DNA from: Candidatus Gastranaerophilales bacterium
GTDB lineage: Bacteria; Cyanobacteriota; Vampirovibrionia; Gastranaerophilales; Gastranaerophilaceae
Assembly: GCA_944326485.1 (NCBI GenBank)
Contig: CALVED010000003.1
Location: 1-64,000 of the forward strand
Direction: 5' to 3'
Length of the DNA: 64,000 bases
Notes under the pieces: model-generated
Seen by the model: only the letters and a program-made list of their open reading frames with translations
Databases searched by the model: none
Told to the model about the DNA's origin: nothing
Shown: one piece after another, positions 60,634-64,000 of the stretch
How positions within the stretch are numbered: position 1 is the stretch's first letter
Layout of the letters: the number at the start of each line of letters is the position of its first letter
Program-made: the position numbers and the translations under genes

Positions 60634-61327
60634 GTTTCTCATATATTAAGTTCGCTATTTCTAAATCTATTGGGTAAGTAATTTTAATGTTATTAACGCT
60701 GCCATTTACTATATATATGTCTGCTAGATTGTATTTTAAAACAAGACTGCAATCATCCGTATTTTCTGTAAGATTATCATATATTGCAAGTTCATGTGCT
60801 TTTTTAATAGTTTCAAGCTTAAAACATTGTGGAGTTTGACACCTTCTTAAAAGTTTTCTATTCAAGTTACTTTTAAGAAGATTATTGTTATCTATTTCAA
60901 ATATTGTATCAGATGATTCTATCGCAACATTAACTGCATTATAATTACTAAGTGCCTCAATACAATTAGAAATTATTTCATCATCAATAAAAGGTCTTAC
61001 AGCGTCGTGTATTAAAACGTTGGAATTAATATCTTTTATAGCAGAAATACCTATATAGGAGCTCTGCTGTCTTGTCTTTCCTCCTGGAAGAACCTTTAAT
61101 ACTTTCTCATAGTTATTTTTTATAAGTATATCTTTAACTTTATCAATATATAAAGGATTTGATACTATAATTATTCCTGATATTAGATTATGTTTATCAA
61201 ACTTTTCTATTGTATGTTCAAGTATAGTTTTTCCTGCAATAATTGCAAATTGTTTTGGAATTTTAAGACCAGCTCTTTCGCCGCTGCCTGATGCAAGAAT
61301 TATTGCATAATTATTCATTTTTATCAT
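60614..61327 (-). CDS. ispD: 2-C-methyl-D-erythritol 4-phosphate cytidylyltransferase IspD
   Basis: IspD couples MEP to CTP in the non-mevalonate isoprenoid pathway. The 237-aa protein has the nucleotide loop ILASGSGERAGLKIPKQF (10-27), PGGKTRQQSSY (81-91), VLIHDAVRPFI (104-114), and the late QTPQCFKLETI and TENTDDCSLV. Two ATGs are near (61327 and 61318); the first is used here. It overlaps the upstream VWA gene by 17 bp, so translation is coupled, an odd partnership of an isoprenoid enzyme with secreted VWA proteins. With PdxJ it shares DXP as precursor. Confidence 0.96.
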   Translation of the reverse strand: MIKMNNYAIILASGSGERAGLKIPKQFAIIAGKTILEHTIEKFDKHNLISGIIIVSNPLYIDKVKDILIKNNYEKVLKVLPGGKTRQQSSYIGISAIKDINSNVLIHDAVRPFIDDEIISNCIEALSNYNAVNVAIESSDTIFEIDNNNLLKSNLNRKLLRRCQTPQCFKLETIKKAHELAIYDNLTENTDDCSLVLKYNLADIYIVNGSVNNIKITYPIDLEIANLIYEKQKKENT

Positions 61328-62075
61328 AACTTTCTTTTTTTAATATGACACCTTGAACTTCTTTTTGTAGATTTAAAGAATCTTGTAAGCTATTTTTTAG
61401 TTCAGCGGCAGTATTTGCATTATAAAATTTTCCTGAAGTAACTAAAGCAACACACTTAAGCTGATTATTTGCATCTTGATCTCCAATAGCAAGTGCTATT
61501 ACATCAATACTAATATCATCTCTTGTTTTCATAAGCTCTATTATAAAGTCACAAGGACTTTCATCACAATTTTCACCACCATCACTAATAAGTATTATTC
61601 TTTTTTTAGTTGTTGTATCTGCAAAATCAAAAAATGCCGCCTGCTTTAATGAATATGTAATTGGAGTCCACCCTACTGCATTAATTGAACTTAGTCTTGA
61701 ATATATATTTATTGCATTATTTTGTTGAATAGGTGATACAAGTTGTGATGCAGTACAACTTTGTCTTGGAGTAAAACCTGTTTTATGACCATATACCCTC
61801 ATACCAACAGCTGTTTGAGGGGGAATCATTTGCAAAATTTCTTTCATAGTAGATAAGGCAATATCAATTTTTGTTCTATTTCCTAATCTTTCATTCATAC
61901 TATTAGAAAAATCAACTATAAATAAAATTTTTTCTCCGGTGTTATTATTTAAATTTTCTTGAGAATTAAATTTATAATTATTCGGTGTTGAATATGTAAA
62001 ATTTGGTTCAGCTAAACATAGATTGCAAAATAGAAAAATTATTATAAATGTGTATATAAATATATTTTTATTCAT
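61311..62075 (-). CDS. Secreted von Willebrand factor A domain protein (1 of 3)
   Basis: 254-aa protein with a signal peptide (IFIYTFIIIFLFCNLCLA, about 5-22) and a VWA domain: MIDAS ILFIVDFSNSMNE (about 50-62), a Thr/Asp later in GWTPITYS and IILISDGGENCDESPCDFI (about 160-178). VWA domains bind metal-dependent protein ligands. A Cys pattern C-x4-C in the D-G-G-E-x-C segment is shared with the next two genes, as is the preceding MRVYGHK. It overlaps ispD by 17 bp and lies 63 bp downstream of the second VWA gene. Confidence 0.9.
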   Translation of the reverse strand: MNKNIFIYTFIIIFLFCNLCLAEPNFTYSTPNNYKFNSQENLNNNTGEKILFIVDFSNSMNERLGNRTKIDIALSTMKEILQMIPPQTAVGMRVYGHKTGFTPRQSCTASQLVSPIQQNNAINIYSRLSSINAVGWTPITYSLKQAAFFDFADTTTKKRIILISDGGENCDESPCDFIIELMKTRDDISIDVIALAIGDQDANNQLKCVALVTSGKFYNANTAAELKNSLQDSLNLQKEVQGVILKKESYDKNE

Positions 62076-62138
62076 TATCCACCCTGTGTATTTATACTAT
62101 CAAAAAATGTTTCTTATGTCATTATCCTACAAGAGATA

Positions 62139-63137
62139 TTATATATCGAACTCAAAAGAGTATTTTGAGTATTTAATTCTTGATGGTGGTTTTCTTTGAT
62201 CTGGTTTATTATTGTAAATCATATTGTCTTTTAGCTTAACATCTTGAGTTGAAAACCCAGATGGTGAAAATCCATGTGAATAACTATTTGTAGTAACTTT
62301 TTGATCTGTATTATTATCAAGTGATATGTTATTTGTTGTAATATTTGGAGTATTAATTTTTGAATTAGTATTTATTATTGCAGTTTCAATAGATACAAAG
62401 AGATCTTGTGCATTTGTTACAACATAATATTTACCATTTGTTGCGTTTGTAATACAAGATAATTGAGAATATGCATTTTCATCTGTAGATATACCTATGA
62501 CATCTATTCTAATATCATTACGTTTAGACATTATTTCCTTAATATAACGGCAAGGGTCATCACCACAGCCTTCTTGTCCATCTGTAATCAGTACAATATG
62601 TTTAAGAGATGAACTTGAAATAAAGTCATTATTTATTGCTTGGCGAAGAGAATATCCAATTGGAGTTTCACCAAAAGGTCGCATATACGCTGATAATTTA
62701 TTTTTTACACTTGATTTATTTCCCGATGATATTGGAACTTCAAGTCTTGATGCTTTGCAATCACCATTAGTATTGATTCCTGAACCAGAACGATACATTG
62801 TTAATGATTTTTCATCTGGACCAAAAATTCTTAAACCTATTTTTGTATTATCAGGTAATTTGTCTATTACATTATGTAATGCACTTATTGCATAGTTAAT
62901 TCTTGGCTGGTCGGTTAATTTTTTTTGCATTGATGATGAAAAATCTAATATTATTAAAATTTCTTCATCACTAAATTGTATTGAATTAATTTTACTATCA
63001 TCACCTGTATATTGAGTATATCCATAACGTCCGCCAAAATCATCATATGAAAAGGCATTTAATTGCAGACAATATAATAATAGTAATATAACTAATATTG
63101 ACAATAGTTTATTATACAATTTATAATCCTTCTTCAA
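62139..63137 (-). CDS. Secreted von Willebrand factor A domain protein (2 of 3)
   Basis: 332-aa paralogue. Signal peptide about 1-29; the first 50 mature residues are Gly/Tyr-rich. MIDAS ILIILDFSSSMQK (about 54-66), LRIFGPDEK, FGETPIGYSLRQA and HIVLITDGQEGCGDDPC (about 183-199) follow. A C-terminal Asn/Thr-rich tail of ~80 residues ends RIKYSKYSFEFDI, which closely resembles the end of the third protein (NYKNYMFETDK). The conserved end might be a sorting or pairing element. Ribosome site GAAGG. Confidence 0.9.
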   Translation of the reverse strand: MKKDYKLYNKLLSILVILLLLYCLQLNAFSYDDFGGRYGYTQYTGDDSKINSIQFSDEEILIILDFSSSMQKKLTDQPRINYAISALHNVIDKLPDNTKIGLRIFGPDEKSLTMYRSGSGINTNGDCKASRLEVPISSGNKSSVKNKLSAYMRPFGETPIGYSLRQAINNDFISSSSLKHIVLITDGQEGCGDDPCRYIKEIMSKRNDIRIDVIGISTDENAYSQLSCITNATNGKYYVVTNAQDLFVSIETAIINTNSKINTPNITTNNISLDNNTDQKVTTNSYSHGFSPSGFSTQDVKLKDNMIYNNKPDQRKPPSRIKYSKYSFEFDI

Positions 63138-63174
63138 GATATTAAAAGTTTATCAAAAATTTTCTTAATAGTCA

Positions 63175-63927
63175 CTATTTATCTGTTTCAAACATATAAT
63201 TTTTATAATTAATAATATTTCTTTGTGAAGGAGTATATTGTGAAAATTTAGAATATGAACTAAATTTAGATAGAACAGAAAGAAAAGCAAAATCCATTTG
63301 ATCTGGATTGTTTGCATTTTTAACTTCTCCGCCTGTATATTGGGCAAGACATTTTAATTGATGTATTGCTTTATCTTCTGTTACATTAATTGCTATTACA
63401 TCTATTTTAATATCTTTTCTAACTGAAGTGATTTCTTTTATAAATTGGCATGGATCTTGATCACAACCTTCTTCTCCATCTGTAATTAGAATAATATGCT
63501 TTGGATTTGCAGAAATAGAAAAGTCACTTGTAATTGCAGTTGCTAAACTGTATGTCATAGGTGATAGACCTAGTGGAAATATAGAATCAAGATTAACTAT
63601 TATATTATCTATATTATTTGATTTAATTGGGTTCAAAAGTTCTGTTGCTCTACACATTTTTTGTGGTGAAAATATATAACTAACCATGCTCGGATTTAAT
63701 GGTATGCCAATTATTCTTAATCCGATTTTTTTTGATGAATCAGTTCTTGATAATATCTTTTTTATGACATCAACCATTAGAATATACTTTGGTTGATTAT
63801 CTATTTCATACATCATTGAAGTACTTGCATCAAATAAAATTAATATTTCTTCTTCTGCTTTTGCTGTATTTACAGAAAAAAGCAGAAAAGATAATGTTAA
63901 TAGAATAAATGTTAATAACTTTCTCAT
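63175..63927 (-). CDS. Secreted von Willebrand factor A domain protein (3 of 3)
   Basis: 250-aa paralogue and promoter-proximal gene of the VWA-ispD operon. Signal peptide about 1-24 (LLTFILLTLSFLLFSVNTAKA), MIDAS ILILFDASTSMMY (about 28-40), LRIIGIPLN, GLSPMTYSLATA and HIILITDGEEGCDQDPC (about 142-158). The loop C-x4-C is conserved in all three. It lies 37 bp upstream of the second VWA gene. Upstream is a short AT-rich leader and a terminator, so transcription starts in 63928-63966. Confidence 0.9.
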   Translation of the reverse strand: MRKLLTFILLTLSFLLFSVNTAKAEEEILILFDASTSMMYEIDNQPKYILMVDVIKKILSRTDSSKKIGLRIIGIPLNPSMVSYIFSPQKMCRATELLNPIKSNNIDNIIVNLDSIFPLGLSPMTYSLATAITSDFSISANPKHIILITDGEEGCDQDPCQFIKEITSVRKDIKIDVIAINVTEDKAIHQLKCLAQYTGGEVKNANNPDQMDFAFLSVLSKFSSYSKFSQYTPSQRNIINYKNYMFETDK

Positions 63928-63966
63928 ATATTAAAGTTTAACAAAAAATCAGTATTATGTCATTTA

Positions 63967-63997
63967 AAAAAGAGACTCATTTTTGAGTCTCTTTTAA
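63967..63997. terminator. Bidirectional terminator at the window edge
   Basis: Stem AAAAGAGACTCA/TGAGTCTCTTTT with loop TTTT, A- and T-runs on the two sides. It insulates the VWA operon from whatever lies beyond 64000. Confidence 0.88.
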
Positions 63998-64000
63998 CAT

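Overview
The window is a 64 kb stretch of a very AT-rich, Gram-negative bacterial chromosome. The best guess is the non-photosynthetic cyanobacterial sister lineage (Vampirovibrionia/Melainabacteria, probably Gastranaerophilales-like). Three things point there: a Ycf23/DUF561 protein (1940-2698), a family typical of cyanobacteria and plastids; a tmRNA tag with the cyanobacterial A-N-N start; and lipopolysaccharide functions (Kdo transferase, an LptD-like protein) together with glycogen metabolism in an AT-rich genome. This placement is inference from family knowledge; no search was run.

Layout. 1-27.5 kb and 43-64 kb are chromosomal backbone. They hold pdxJ, proBA, uvrC, folP, secA-waaA, ribF, ribH, ycaO, glmS, serB, an alpha-glucan phosphorylase, a GH57 branching enzyme, an M23 peptidase/LptD-like envelope cluster, ispD, three tandem secreted von Willebrand A proteins, tRNAs (Val, Asn, Glu, Arg, Ser) and a one-piece tmRNA. 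27.5-31.8 kb is scarred DNA: a radical SAM gene, an ORF remnant cut off beside a REP-like hairpin, a Kelch-type secreted protein and a frameshifted lipase-like pseudogene. 31.8-42.86 kb is an integrated mobile element bounded by perfect 42-bp direct repeats. It carries a large serine integrase whose stop codon lies inside a tRNA-Arg gene, a split Prim-Pol/primase-helicase replication pair, an ArdC-type antirestriction protein, an Xre regulator, a G-quadruplex motif, and cargo. The cargo includes a TIGR04255 three-gene cassette, a tiny secreted peptide with a three-helix membrane neighbour, and decaying secreted-protein genes.

How the genes work together. GH13, GlgP-like and GH57 enzymes are spread over 40 kb and suggest alpha-glucan storage and turnover. 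WaaA, the LptD-like protein, the EnvC-like peptidase, IspD and GlmS serve the envelope. The element encodes its own replication initiation, antirestriction and site-specific recombination, but no relaxase is visible, so it looks like an integrative or plasmid-like element mobilised in trans.

The most interesting signals are: (1) four proteins sharing a short N-terminal leader that ends in an S-F-x-G-like motif, one of them a protein-kinase-like protein; (2) the TIGR04255 cassette; (3) the secreted 31-residue peptide and its membrane neighbour; (4) a five-tract G-quadruplex in AT-rich DNA; (5) a set of genes whose -10 box ends exactly 6 nt before the ATG, implying leaderless mRNAs; and (6) a GlgP-family protein with Ser in place of the PLP-binding Lys.
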